Origin: Thioclava nitratireducens
GTDB lineage: Bacteria > Pseudomonadota > Alphaproteobacteria > Rhodobacterales > Rhodobacteraceae
DNA length: 64,000 nt
Direction of reading: 5' to 3'
NCBI RefSeq assembly: GCF_001940525.2
Contig: NZ_CP019437.1
Span: 904,501-968,500 of the forward strand
Each line of letters starts with the position of its first letter. The stretch's first letter is position 1. Under the pieces are notes generated by a model. The model was not told where the DNA came from, did no database searches, and saw nothing but the letters and a program-made list of their open reading frames with translations. Shown piece after piece: positions 7,470-16,072 of this stretch. Both the position numbers and the translations under genes were made by a program.

Positions 7470-8942
7470 ATGAAGGCTGATATCCAGGTCTCTTCTGCTC
7501 GTGCTCGACGCGGAGTTGCGTCGGCCCTGACGGCGACATCTATCGCCTTGGCGTCCATCACAGCAGCCAGCGCACAGGATCGAGATCCGACGATACTCTA
7601 CGAGGGTAACGGCACAACGGTGCGCACACATCTGCAAGCAGGTGTGAACGCGGTCAGCGAGCAGAACCTTTTCTGGGATTTCGCCGACAGCTTCGCGCCT
7701 GGTGCAGGTTTCAACGCGGACAAGAATTGGCTCGAGTTCTACATCAAGCCCGGTGTGAGCTTTGAAAAGACGCTCGACTCCGGACAAGTCTTCTACGGAA
7801 AGCTCTCGGCGGTCGCGTCTTACACTCTCGGCACCGACGCCTATGACTATGGAGATACCGGGCGCACGACGATCGAGGAAGCCTATCTCGGCCTGCGTAT
7901 GCAGCAAACCGAGGGTATGGGCTTCGATTTTTCGCTTGGCCCGCGTGAATTGAAGCTCGGCACCGGCATGCTGATCGCCAACGGCGGCTCGAGCGGTTTC
8001 GAGCGTGGTGCACTGAAGTTCGGGCCGCGCAAGGCCTGGGAAATGGCCGCGATCGGAGAGATCACGCAAGGCGCGTTCGCGGCAACCGCGTTCTATATCG
8101 ACCCGAACGAGCGCCCCGCGAGTGACGGGCATAACAGGCTCGCCGGTCTGGATATGCGCTTTGACGATCCGCGCGGGGGGTATCTCGGGCTTACCTATGT
8201 CAATGTGGTCAATTCCGACTCCGCCTATATCCAGGCGGCCCCCGGAGGTCTTGGCGCGCCGGTGATCCTGCCCGGCGCCCGCGACGGAACGAATGCTCTC
8301 AACCTGTATGCACGCACCAATCCGTTTTCCGGTGCTTTCGAGAACTGGGTCGCCTCGGCGGATTTTGCCTATGAGTGGAATGACCGGATTGATCTGGCCG
8401 CCTGGGCCGGGCGCGTCCAGCTTGGCTATACCTTCGCGGATTTGTCCTGGTCGCCGACGCTGACCTATTCCTACCAGAGTTTCTCCGGGGACGATCCGAA
8501 CACGGCCCGGCTCGAACGCTTCGATCCGCTTTATTACGAGGGCTCTCCAAGCGCCTGGGCGACCGGGTCGAAATCCTCGATGGTGTTCATTAATTCCAAC
8601 GTTCAGGCGCATGGGCTCTCGCTGAAGCTTCAGCCGACCCGTCAGGACAGCGTGACGCTCCGCTATGCACATATCCGGGCGAACGAGTTGAACAGCCCGA
8701 TCCAGTTCGGACAGGCGACCCGGCTCGATACGACAGGTGCGACGGCGAATGTGCTCTCGGGCGTCACGAACGCGCATCTCTCCGATGACGTCTTTCTCGA
8801 ATACAGCCGCATCATCAACCGAAACACCTTCCTGACCGCAGGGGTCAGCGTCTCGATCCCGGGCAAGGGGATCAAGAACGCCGTTCCGGGGAAGGTGCCC
8901 AATTGGATCGGAGGCTTCCTCAATGTCGTCGTCAATTTCTAA
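7470..8942 (+). CDS. outer-membrane beta-barrel protein (porin / alginate-export-like)
   Basis: 490 residues from the ATG at 7470, chosen because it opens a signal peptide with a charged N-region, a hydrophobic run ALTATSIALASITA and an ASA cleavage site before QDRDP. ATG 7455 and GTG 7419 are longer alternatives. The mature protein alternates aromatic and polar residues in strand pattern (for example YLGLRMQQTEGMGFDFSLG, DLSWSPTLTYSYQSF) and ends in VVVNF, the terminal Phe used for outer-membrane insertion. The pattern resembles alginate-export/DUF1302-like barrels. It overlaps the following secreted hydrolase by 20 bases, suggesting joint expression. The substrate is unknown. Confidence 0.75.
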   Translation: MKADIQVSSARARRGVASALTATSIALASITAASAQDRDPTILYEGNGTTVRTHLQAGVNAVSEQNLFWDFADSFAPGAGFNADKNWLEFYIKPGVSFEKTLDSGQVFYGKLSAVASYTLGTDAYDYGDTGRTTIEEAYLGLRMQQTEGMGFDFSLGPRELKLGTGMLIANGGSSGFERGALKFGPRKAWEMAAIGEITQGAFAATAFYIDPNERPASDGHNRLAGLDMRFDDPRGGYLGLTYVNVVNSDSAYIQAAPGGLGAPVILPGARDGTNALNLYARTNPFSGAFENWVASADFAYEWNDRIDLAAWAGRVQLGYTFADLSWSPTLTYSYQSFSGDDPNTARLERFDPLYYEGSPSAWATGSKSSMVFINSNVQAHGLSLKLQPTRQDSVTLRYAHIRANELNSPIQFGQATRLDTTGATANVLSGVTNAHLSDDVFLEYSRIINRNTFLTAGVSVSIPGKGIKNAVPGKVPNWIGGFLNVVVNF

Positions 8943-10260
8943 ACGGATCGTGCAGACTGCCACCCTGGTCACGACGCTCTGTCTGGGATCTGCGGTCTTC
9001 GCCCAATCGACGCCGCTTTCCGCGCAGGATTCCGACCCGCGGGTCATGGGCTGGATGCAGGGCTTTCCGCCGCCCGCCGACAAGCTGATCACCCAGCCGG
9101 ATTCCAACTTCTTCAGCTTTCCGAAACTGCGCTGGTCGGTCTGCCATCTACGGGAATTTCTTCCGACCGAGGAGATCAGCCGCGGCCTCGGGGCGCCGTC
9201 CACCCTGCGCTATCCCTCGCCGCCCCGTTTCGCCGATCTGCGCCAGGAGATCGACGCACTGAGCTTCACGCCCCTGAACTCAGACACGGCGATGACATGG
9301 GAGCAATCGCTCTATGCCAATTACACCGACGGGATTTTGATCCTTCATGAAGGGGAGGTCGTCTACGAACGGTATTTCGGCTGCCTCGACGAGACCGGGA
9401 AACACGCGGCGATGTCGATGACGAAATCCGTCACTGGGCTTCTGGGCGAAATTCTGGTGGCCGAGGGCAAGCTCGACGATACGCTGCTGGTGCGCGACAT
9501 CATCCCCGAGATCGGTGACAGCGCCTTTGCCACCGCCACCGTCCGGCAGGTGATGGATATGACGACCGGGGTGAAATACTCCGAGGATTACTCCGATCCG
9601 AATGCCGATATCTGGCAATACTCCGCCGCGGCGAGCCCGCTGCCCAAACCCGAGGGCTACACCGGCCCCAACGGCTACTGGGAATATCTCCAGCAGGTGA
9701 AGCCCGACGGCGAACATGGTGCGGCGTTCCACTACAAGACGATCAATTCCGACATGCTGGGCTGGATCATCAGCCGGGTTACGAACACGTCGGTGACGGA
9801 GCTTGCCTCGGAACGACTCTGGCAGCCCATGGGTGCGGAACAGGACGCCTATCAGACGGTCGACGCCAAGGGCGTGCCTTTCGCGGGGGGCGGCATTTCG
9901 GCAAGCTTGCGCGACTTAGGCCGGCTCGGGCAGGTCATGCTCGACGCGGGCGAGTTCAACGGCAAACGGCTCTTCCCCGCTTCGGTGGTGGAGCATATTC
10001 GCATGGGCGGAGACCCCGCGAAGTTCAGCGGCTTCCCGACGATCCCGAATGGCAGCTACACGAGCCAATGGTGGGTCTTTCACAACGATCACGGCGCGTT
10101 TGCGGCGCGAGGGGTTCATGGCCAGACGATCTATGTCGATCCGACGGCCAAAATGGTCCTGGTGCGGTTTGCCTCCTATCCGCAGGCCCAGAACGGCTTC
10201 ATCGACCCCACATCGCTTCCCGCCTACCAGGCCGTCGCGGAGTATCTGATGACACGGTGA
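8923..10260 (+). CDS. secreted serine hydrolase, beta-lactamase fold (class C / NylB-like)
   Basis: 445 residues. The N-terminus is a signal peptide (TATLVTTLCLGSAVFA, cut before QSTPL), so it is periplasmic or exported. The SxxK motif is S165-M-T-K168 in AAMSMTKSVTGLLGEIL, a Tyr (Y271, HYKTINSD) sits where the YxN motif is expected, and HGQTIYVDP replaces the KTG triad. This pattern fits the esterase, DD-peptidase or 6-aminohexanoate-dimer hydrolase branch of the beta-lactamase superfamily more than true AmpC. Its start lies inside the porin gene (20-base overlap), implying translational coupling. The barrel and hydrolase may process and import an amide- or ester-containing nutrient; that is inference. 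Confidence 0.8.
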   Translation: MSSSISKRIVQTATLVTTLCLGSAVFAQSTPLSAQDSDPRVMGWMQGFPPPADKLITQPDSNFFSFPKLRWSVCHLREFLPTEEISRGLGAPSTLRYPSPPRFADLRQEIDALSFTPLNSDTAMTWEQSLYANYTDGILILHEGEVVYERYFGCLDETGKHAAMSMTKSVTGLLGEILVAEGKLDDTLLVRDIIPEIGDSAFATATVRQVMDMTTGVKYSEDYSDPNADIWQYSAAASPLPKPEGYTGPNGYWEYLQQVKPDGEHGAAFHYKTINSDMLGWIISRVTNTSVTELASERLWQPMGAEQDAYQTVDAKGVPFAGGGISASLRDLGRLGQVMLDAGEFNGKRLFPASVVEHIRMGGDPAKFSGFPTIPNGSYTSQWWVFHNDHGAFAARGVHGQTIYVDPTAKMVLVRFASYPQAQNGFIDPTSLPAYQAVAEYLMTR

Positions 10261-10670
10261 CGCCGCTCGTCGCGCTGACGACACAGGATCGAGCGCACTC
10301 TTCGCGCTGCGGACCTTCGCAGCTCGCGCAACGAATGACGGCTAGCCGCCCAATAAGCGGCATGTCAGCCGATTTAGCCACCAGCTCGATCAGCGGACTG
10401 CTAGTGCGCGTGACACCGCGCTGCTGGTTGAAAGTGCGCCGGTGGTGGGTCGTGCGCTCTCGGATCCCGAACAAGGATAGGCGGAACTGCACGATCCGTT
10501 GTGGCCGCGGAAGGCTACGCCCTTCCAGAGCGCTGCCAATGCACCACCGAGATTTATCGCGAGCCGCCCTCACCACTGACCGAAATCCGCGAGATCAGCG
10601 GGTCGCCTGCTGACACGCGTTCGACCGATGCGCTTGACAGTCGCGCCATGGCACCGCTTAGCATCGCGTC
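10261..10670. other. 410-base intergenic region
   Basis: No gene is supported. Frames crossing it are continuations of shadow frames of the upstream hydrolase and show no family similarity or good start. The promoter of the following LysR gene should lie in the last ~100 bases. No clear terminator hairpin was found after the hydrolase. Confidence 0.5.
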
Positions 10671-11552
10671 ATGTTCGGTTTTCGCGACATCGAGATCATC
10701 CGCTCCGTGGTGCGCTACGGCGGCTTCCGCGCGGCGTCCGATGCAACGGGACTCGCGCAATCGGCGATTTCGCGGCGGATCCGGCATCTCGAGGACCGAA
10801 TGGGGATCACCATCTTCGAGCGCGACGGACGCGGTGTGCGGCTCAGCGCGACGGGGCGGCGGCTTGTCGACGAGGCGGAGGTTCTGATTGCGCAGCGCGA
10901 TCGGATCCTGAGTGAGCTGACCCATGGCGTGATGGCGGGGGTCGTGCGACTCGGCGTAGCGGAGACGATGACCCATACGATCCTGCCCCGGATGCTGACG
11001 TCGTTGCGGCAGGATCACCCGCTGCTGCGCTTCGAGATTTCGGTCGATACATCGGACCAGATGGGGCAGGCGCTGCGCGACGATGCGCTCGACGTGGTGA
11101 TCATGCTGCGCGATCAGGCGCCCCGGGGGATCGCGCTGACGCCGCTGCCGCCGGTGACGATGGGCTGGTTCGTCTCTCCTGCGCATTTCACCCTGCCGCA
11201 GCCCGCGGAGATCGATGACCTGACCGCCTTGCCGATCGTGTCCTTCCCGAAGACGACGAGCCCGCACCGGCAGGTGATCGAGACCCTCAGCCCCGGGCGG
11301 CGCAAGCCCGCGACTGTGCATGGATCGGCCTCGCTGGCGACGGTGCTGCACTTGGTGCAACAGGGATTCGGGATTGGCACGATTCCGCACTCCATCGTCG
11401 AGGCTTGGCCGCACGCGATGCTGCGTGAGATCGACGTCACCCCCGAGGCGCGCCTGCCGTCATTGGAGTTCGTGATCTGCTATGATGCTGAACGCAATGA
11501 GGAAATCGGTCGTGCCGTGACGCAGGCGGCGGTAGCAGCTGGGCGGGAATGA
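10671..11552 (+). CDS. LysR-type transcriptional regulator
   Basis: 293 residues. The N-terminal winged HTH is plain (GFRAASDATGLAQSAISRRI, then RHLEDRMGITIFERDGRGVRLS), followed by a full effector domain starting at VRLGVAETMTHTILPRML. It stands 87 bases before the DUF1445/TRAP operon on the same strand and is the obvious candidate to control it, with the likely co-inducer being the imported solute or its product. LysR regulators usually sit divergently, so co-orientation is slightly unusual. Length and domain content are normal. Confidence 0.9.
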   Translation: MFGFRDIEIIRSVVRYGGFRAASDATGLAQSAISRRIRHLEDRMGITIFERDGRGVRLSATGRRLVDEAEVLIAQRDRILSELTHGVMAGVVRLGVAETMTHTILPRMLTSLRQDHPLLRFEISVDTSDQMGQALRDDALDVVIMLRDQAPRGIALTPLPPVTMGWFVSPAHFTLPQPAEIDDLTALPIVSFPKTTSPHRQVIETLSPGRRKPATVHGSASLATVLHLVQQGFGIGTIPHSIVEAWPHAMLREIDVTPEARLPSLEFVICYDAERNEEIGRAVTQAAVAAGRE

Positions 11553-11639
11553 TCCTGTGAGAGCATCAATAATGAAGAAAATTGAACTATTGATCTAATC
11601 GGTCGTGGCGCGGGATCATCATCCAAACCGGAGGACCAG

Positions 11640-12455
11640 ATGAACGCACCGAAATCCGTGATCGCTTCGCCAGCCGCTTTGCGTGCCGAAATTCGCGCTG
11701 GGCGGTTCACCGCGCCGACGGCGGGACAGGGGGGCGAGGCGCTGCAGGCGAACCTGGTCATGCTGCGCGGAACCGATGCGGCGGAATTCCTTCGCTACTG
11801 TCAGGCCAACCCGCGCCCCTGTCCTCTGCTGGCTGTGGGCGAGCCGGGCGATCCGTCGCTCCCCAGCCTCGGCGATATCGATCTGCGCCATGATGTGCCG
11901 CGCTACCGGGTCTGGCGCGACGGCGAATTGGTGGACGAGCCGAGCGACATTGCCGATCTGTGGACCGAGGACATGGTCTCCTTCGCGCTTGGCTGCTCGT
12001 TCAGTTTCGAGGATGCGCTGATCCGCGCGGGGCTTCCGGTGCGCCACATCACCGCCGATCGTAACGTGCCGATGTATCGCACCTCGTTGCCCACGCGCCC
12101 CGCGGGGCAGTTCTCGGGACCGCTGGTCGTGAGCATGCGGGCGATGCCTGCGGCGGACGCGATCGAGGCGATCTCGATCTGCCAGCGGTTCCCGCTCGCC
12201 CATGGCGCGCCGGTGCATCTGGGCGATCCGAGCCAAATCGGGATCGCGGATATCGACGCGCCCGATTATGGTGATCCGCCTGTTATCGAGCCCGGCGATA
12301 TCCCCGTCTTCTGGGCCTGTGGCGTTACCCCGCAAGCCGCGATCGTGACCGCGAAACCGGGGCTCGCGATCACCCACGCGCCGGGCCACATGCTGGTCAC
12401 GGACATCCCTGCAAGCCACGCGGAACGGCGTCTGACGGGAGTCCATCCGGTCTGA
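11640..12455 (+). CDS. DUF1445 family protein (putative hydro-lyase / D-glutamate cyclase-like)
   Basis: 271 residues, full length for DUF1445. Typical blocks are visible: [15 protein letters not shown], GYxQANL-type [90 protein letters not shown] and [13 protein letters not shown] near the end. The family has been annotated as hydro-lyase, and its mitochondrial relative is a D-glutamate cyclase making 5-oxo-D-proline. That fits the decayed 5-oxoprolinase genes at the far end of this operon. It has a GGAGG site 5 bases upstream and opens an operon with the TRAP genes. Confidence 0.85.
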   Translation: MNAPKSVIASPAALRAEIRAGRFTAPTAGQGGEALQANLVMLRGTDAAEFLRYCQANPRPCPLLAVGEPGDPSLPSLGDIDLRHDVPRYRVWRDGELVDEPSDIADLWTEDMVSFALGCSFSFEDALIRAGLPVRHITADRNVPMYRTSLPTRPAGQFSGPLVVSMRAMPAADAIEAISICQRFPLAHGAPVHLGDPSQIGIADIDAPDYGDPPVIEPGDIPVFWACGVTPQAAIVTAKPGLAITHAPGHMLVTDIPASHAERRLTGVHPV

Positions 12456-12499
12456 CGCGCCGACCGAAAACCAAAAGAAAACCCAACAGGAGTTAAACA

Positions 12500-13543
12500 A
12501 TGAAAAAGATCATGATGACCGCGATGACGGCCGCGCTGCTGGCCGGGCCCGCCCTCGCCGAGGAACAGCTTGCCGTGGTCGGGAGCTGGTCGAGCCTGCC
12601 GCTCTACAAGCAGTTCACCACGCCGTTCTGGACCGAGGAACTGCCGAAGCTGACCAATGGCGATTTCTCGGCCCAGCTGACCAGCTTCGACCAGATGGGG
12701 ATCGCCGGCGGCGACGTCTACCGGATGCTGGGCGATGGCGTGTTCGACGTGGGCCAGACGGTCGCCGATTACACCGTGGGCGATGCGCCCGAGCTGGAAG
12801 GGCTCGACGTGCCGCTGGTCGCAACGACCGCCGACGAGGCCAAGGCGATGGTCGATGCGGCCCGCCCGATGGTCGTCGACATCATGCATGACCGCTTCAA
12901 CTCCGAGCTTCTGGGCATCGCGCCCTATCCGCCGCAGGTCGTGTTCTGCAAAGGCGAGATCAATTCGCTCGCCGATCTCAAGGGCAAGAAGGTGCGCGGC
13001 TCGGGTCGGATGACCACCAAGCTTCTCGAGGCGCTTGGTGCAGAGGGCGTTAACATCGCCTTCTCCGAAGTTCCCGGTTCGTTGCAGCGTGGCGTGATCG
13101 ATTGTGCCGTCACCGGAGCAGGTTCGGGCTATTCCGCCGGCTGGTGGGAAGTGTCCGACCATCTCATGACCTTGCCGCTGGGTGGTTGGGATCCGGTCGT
13201 GATCGCGATGAACAAGGATCGTTACGACGAACTGTCGCCTGAGATGCGGACCGAGCTGAAGGATGCGGTGAAAACCGGTCTGGAAGACAAGGCCTGGGCC
13301 GCGGCGGAAGGCGGTCTCGCCAATGACATCGCCTGCCTCACGGGCGACGGTGAATGCAAATCGGGCGATCCGGCGTCGATGACGCTGGTCGAGGCGACCG
13401 ATGCCGACATGAAGACCGCCCGTGACGCGCTCGAGAAGCAGGTGTTGCCCGATTGGGCCGAGCGTGCCGGTCCGGAATGGGCCAAGCGCTGGAACGATAC
13501 CGTCGGCAAGACCGTGGGCGTGACCGTCCCGGTCGCGAACTGA
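12500..13543 (+). CDS. dctP: TRAP transporter solute-binding protein, DctP family
   Basis: 347 residues with a signal peptide (MKKIMMTAMTAALLAGPALA, then EEQLAVVG). The mature domain has the DctP marks: SWSSLPLYKQF, LADLKGKKVRGSGRMTTKLL with the conserved Arg that clamps carboxylates, EVPGSLQRGVIDCAVTG and GWWEVSDHLMTLPLGG. It is the periplasmic binding protein of the adjacent DctQ-DctM permease and should bind a carboxylate, perhaps a lactam or amino-acid derivative judging from the surrounding DUF1445 and amidase genes. An AGGAG site precedes the ATG. The ligand cannot be read from the sequence. Confidence 0.9.
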   Translation: MKKIMMTAMTAALLAGPALAEEQLAVVGSWSSLPLYKQFTTPFWTEELPKLTNGDFSAQLTSFDQMGIAGGDVYRMLGDGVFDVGQTVADYTVGDAPELEGLDVPLVATTADEAKAMVDAARPMVVDIMHDRFNSELLGIAPYPPQVVFCKGEINSLADLKGKKVRGSGRMTTKLLEALGAEGVNIAFSEVPGSLQRGVIDCAVTGAGSGYSAGWWEVSDHLMTLPLGGWDPVVIAMNKDRYDELSPEMRTELKDAVKTGLEDKAWAAAEGGLANDIACLTGDGECKSGDPASMTLVEATDADMKTARDALEKQVLPDWAERAGPEWAKRWNDTVGKTVGVTVPVAN

Positions 13544-13554
13544 GAGCGCCCGAC

Positions 13555-14106
13555 GTGAAATTCCTCACAACATTGGAAGGCGCGCTCAGGCGCGCCAACC
13601 GCCTCGTCGCGCTGATCCTTGGTGCGGCGCTGGTGGCGACCGTGCTCTTCGTGCTGGTCGACGTGGTCGGTCGCAAGACTGGCTGGGGCAGCCTGGGCGG
13701 CTCCGACGAGATTTCCGGCTACGTGATGGCCGCGGTCGCCAGCTGGGGGCTTGGCTGCGCGCTTCTCGACCGCGCCCATGTGCGCATCGACCTGATCCGC
13801 CAACGTCTTGCGCCGGTGGGGCAAGGACTGATGGACCTGTTCGCGATGATCGTCACCAACGGGGTCGTCCTGCTGATCGCCTGGTATTGTTGGCCGGTCC
13901 TGCAAAAGACGATCGAGCGCGGCTCGCGCGCCAATACGCCCCTCGAAACCCCGCTGTGGATTCCGCAGGGCATCTGGTTCGCGGGCTGGGCGTGGTTCGC
14001 GCTCAGCGCCACCGCCCTGAGCCTGATCGGCATTGCCTATCTCGCCTCCGGGCACCGCACGGAGCTGGCCAATGCGATCGGCCTCGGATCGGAGCTCGAC
14101 CAATGA
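13555..14106 (+). CDS. dctQ: TRAP transporter small permease, DctQ family
   Basis: 183 residues from the GTG at 13555, 11 bases after dctP; the longer frame would intrude into dctP. Four membrane segments are visible, with the DctQ hallmark VLFVLVDVVGRKTGWG in the first helix and SWGLGCALLDRAHVRIDLI in the second. It forms the small membrane subunit with DctM for sodium-coupled uptake. The stop overlaps the dctM start by 4 bases (ATGA), showing tight coupling. Nothing is unusual in length. Confidence 0.9.
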   Translation: MKFLTTLEGALRRANRLVALILGAALVATVLFVLVDVVGRKTGWGSLGGSDEISGYVMAAVASWGLGCALLDRAHVRIDLIRQRLAPVGQGLMDLFAMIVTNGVVLLIAWYCWPVLQKTIERGSRANTPLETPLWIPQGIWFAGWAWFALSATALSLIGIAYLASGHRTELANAIGLGSELDQ

Positions 14107-15386
14107 TCTGGACCGTCGCTTTCTCTCTTCTGGGGCTGATGGCCCTCTCGATCCCCGTTGGTATCGTGCTGTTCATCCTCGGCATCGGCGTGGGTGAGTT
14201 CTATTCCGCATTCCCGCTCCTGCGCGGGCTGGGGCAGGTGATCTGGTCGGCCTCTTCCTCCTCGACCCTGATCGCGATTCCGCTGTTTGTCCTGCTAGGC
14301 GAAATCTTGGTGCGGGGCGGCGTGGCCGCGCGCACCTATGCCGCGCTCGACAAATGGCTGAGCTGGCTGCCCGGCGGGCTGATCCACGCCAATATCGCCA
14401 CCGCGACGATGTTCTCGGCCACCTCGGGCTCATCGGTCGCAACCGCCGCCACAGTGGCGACCGTCGCCATGCCGCAGGCCGACAAGCTGGGCTATGATCC
14501 GAAGCTGTTTTCAGGCGCGATCGCCGCGGGCGGCACCTTGGGCATTCTGATCCCGCCCTCGATCAACCTGATCGTCTACGGCTTCCTTACCGAGACCTCG
14601 ATCCCGCAGCTTTTTTCCGCCGGGCTTCTGCCGGGCCTCCTGATGGCGCTTGCATTCGTCGTCGTCACGGCGCTGATCTGCCGGGCGCGCCCCGCGCTTG
14701 GCGGCCCGTCGCGCAGTTTCACCTGGGGTGAGCGCCTTCGCAGCCTGATCCAGCTGATCCCGATCATCATTCTCTTCACCGTCGTCATCGGCTCGATCTA
14801 CGCGGGCTGGGCGACGCCCACGGAATCCGCGGCCATCGGCGTGGTGATCGCGAGCCTCATCGCAATCACGCTGGGCAACGGGCTGGGACTCGCGACCATC
14901 GGCGAGGCCCTGCATGGCACAATCCGGATTTCGGCGATGATCATGCTGGTGATCACCGGCGCCTATTTCCTGAACTTCGCGATGACCTCGGCGGGGCTGG
15001 GGCGACAACTGACCGACCTGCTGGAAAACACCGGTCTGCCGCCGCTTGGCACGCTGTTGCTGGTTGTTCTGCTCTATCTCGTGCTGGGCTTCTTCATCGA
15101 GACGCTTTCCCTGATGGTCGCGACGATCCCGATCATCGTGCCGATCATCGCGGGTCTGGGCTATGACAAGGTCTGGTTCGGTGTGCTGATGATCGTGCTG
15201 ATCGAGATGGCGCTGATCACGCCGCCGGTCGGTCTCAACCTCTTCGTGGTGCAGAGCACACGCGGCAAGGGCTCGATGAACGAGGTGATCCTCGGCGTCA
15301 TTCCTTACGTGCTGGTGATGCTCGCGATGATTGCATTGCTGATTGCGGTTCCCGGGCTCGCGCTCTGGCTGCCGTCCATTCTCTGA
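14103..15386 (+). CDS. dctM: TRAP transporter large permease, DctM family
   Basis: 427 residues from the ATG that overlaps the dctQ stop. About twelve hydrophobic segments, with DctM motifs: SIPLFVLLGE-like IAIPLFVLLGEILVRGG, TATMFSATSGSSVATAATVA, GAIAAGGTLGILIPPSIN and ATPTESAAIGVV. It is the ion-coupled transport subunit in the inner membrane. All three TRAP subunits are intact, so the importer should work even though the last genes of the operon are broken. Confidence 0.92.
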   Translation: MIWTVAFSLLGLMALSIPVGIVLFILGIGVGEFYSAFPLLRGLGQVIWSASSSSTLIAIPLFVLLGEILVRGGVAARTYAALDKWLSWLPGGLIHANIATATMFSATSGSSVATAATVATVAMPQADKLGYDPKLFSGAIAAGGTLGILIPPSINLIVYGFLTETSIPQLFSAGLLPGLLMALAFVVVTALICRARPALGGPSRSFTWGERLRSLIQLIPIIILFTVVIGSIYAGWATPTESAAIGVVIASLIAITLGNGLGLATIGEALHGTIRISAMIMLVITGAYFLNFAMTSAGLGRQLTDLLENTGLPPLGTLLLVVLLYLVLGFFIETLSLMVATIPIIVPIIAGLGYDKVWFGVLMIVLIEMALITPPVGLNLFVVQSTRGKGSMNEVILGVIPYVLVMLAMIALLIAVPGLALWLPSIL

Positions 15387-15397
15387 CAGGAGTTCCC

Positions 15398-16072
15398 ATG
15401 ACCCTCAATTTTCGCGCTGAAGGCGCGCCGCTTTCGCTGGACCTCTCGCATCTCATCGTCGCTGGCTGGACCGGGCGCGACGCCGATGCCATCGCCCACC
15501 ACATCGAGGAACTGGCGGCGCTTGGGGTCCCCGCGCCTTCGGCCACACCGCTTTACTATCGCGTGGCGGCGCAGCTTCTGACGCAAGCCCCGGTGCTTGA
15601 GGCGGTAGGGAACGAGACTTCGGGCGAGGTCGAACCGCTGATCGTCGCTGTCGAGGGCCGCACCTATCTCGGGCTGGCCTCGGACCATACTGACCGCGCG
15701 CTTGAAGCGCATTCGGTAGCGCTGTCGAAACAGGTCTGCGCCAAGCCCTGCGCGTCCGAGCTGTGGTCGTGGAAGAGTGTCTCCGACCACCTCGAAGAGA
15801 TCGTGCTGCGCAGCTGGATCGAAGAGGGGGGCGAGTGGGTGCCGTATCAGGAAGGCACGCTCGCCGCGATCCGCCCTCTGACCGATCTGATTGCGGGTGC
15901 CGGTCTTGCCGATCTGGCCGATGACGGCCCTGTCGCGATGCTCTGCGGCACGTTCGGCGCGAAGGGAGGGGTGCGTCCGGCGACCCGTTTTCGTATGCAG
16001 ATGGAAGATCCGCGCAACGGGCGCGCGATCACCCATGAATACGAGACGCGCAATCTGCCGGAGGTCGCATGA
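15398..16072 (+). CDS. DUF2848 family protein
   Basis: 224 residues, full length for DUF2848. Recognised blocks are HLIVAGWTGRDADAIAHHIEEL, PLYYRVAAQLLT, YLGLASDHTDRALEAHSVALSK with the following CAKP, and the C-terminal YEFEDPR-like QMEDPRNGRAITHEYE. The family resembles part of the fumarylacetoacetate-hydrolase fold and is usually found with amidases and transporters; no reaction is established. An AGGAG site precedes the ATG, the gap to dctM is 11 bases, and the stop overlaps the amidase start by 4 bases, so it belongs to one operon. Confidence 0.8.
   Translation: MTLNFRAEGAPLSLDLSHLIVAGWTGRDADAIAHHIEELAALGVPAPSATPLYYRVAAQLLTQAPVLEAVGNETSGEVEPLIVAVEGRTYLGLASDHTDRALEAHSVALSKQVCAKPCASELWSWKSVSDHLEEIVLRSWIEEGGEWVPYQEGTLAAIRPLTDLIAGAGLADLADDGPVAMLCGTFGAKGGVRPATRFRMQMEDPRNGRAITHEYETRNLPEVA

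Noticed and set aside
6858-9203. 781-residue minus-strand frame spanning regulator and porin
   Set aside because: Only its last 162 codons look like a protein (the HTH regulator). The rest is antisense to the porin with its signal peptide and terminal Phe.
10068-10613. 181-codon frame running from the serine hydrolase into the gap
   Set aside because: Starts inside the hydrolase in another frame and shows no family similarity.
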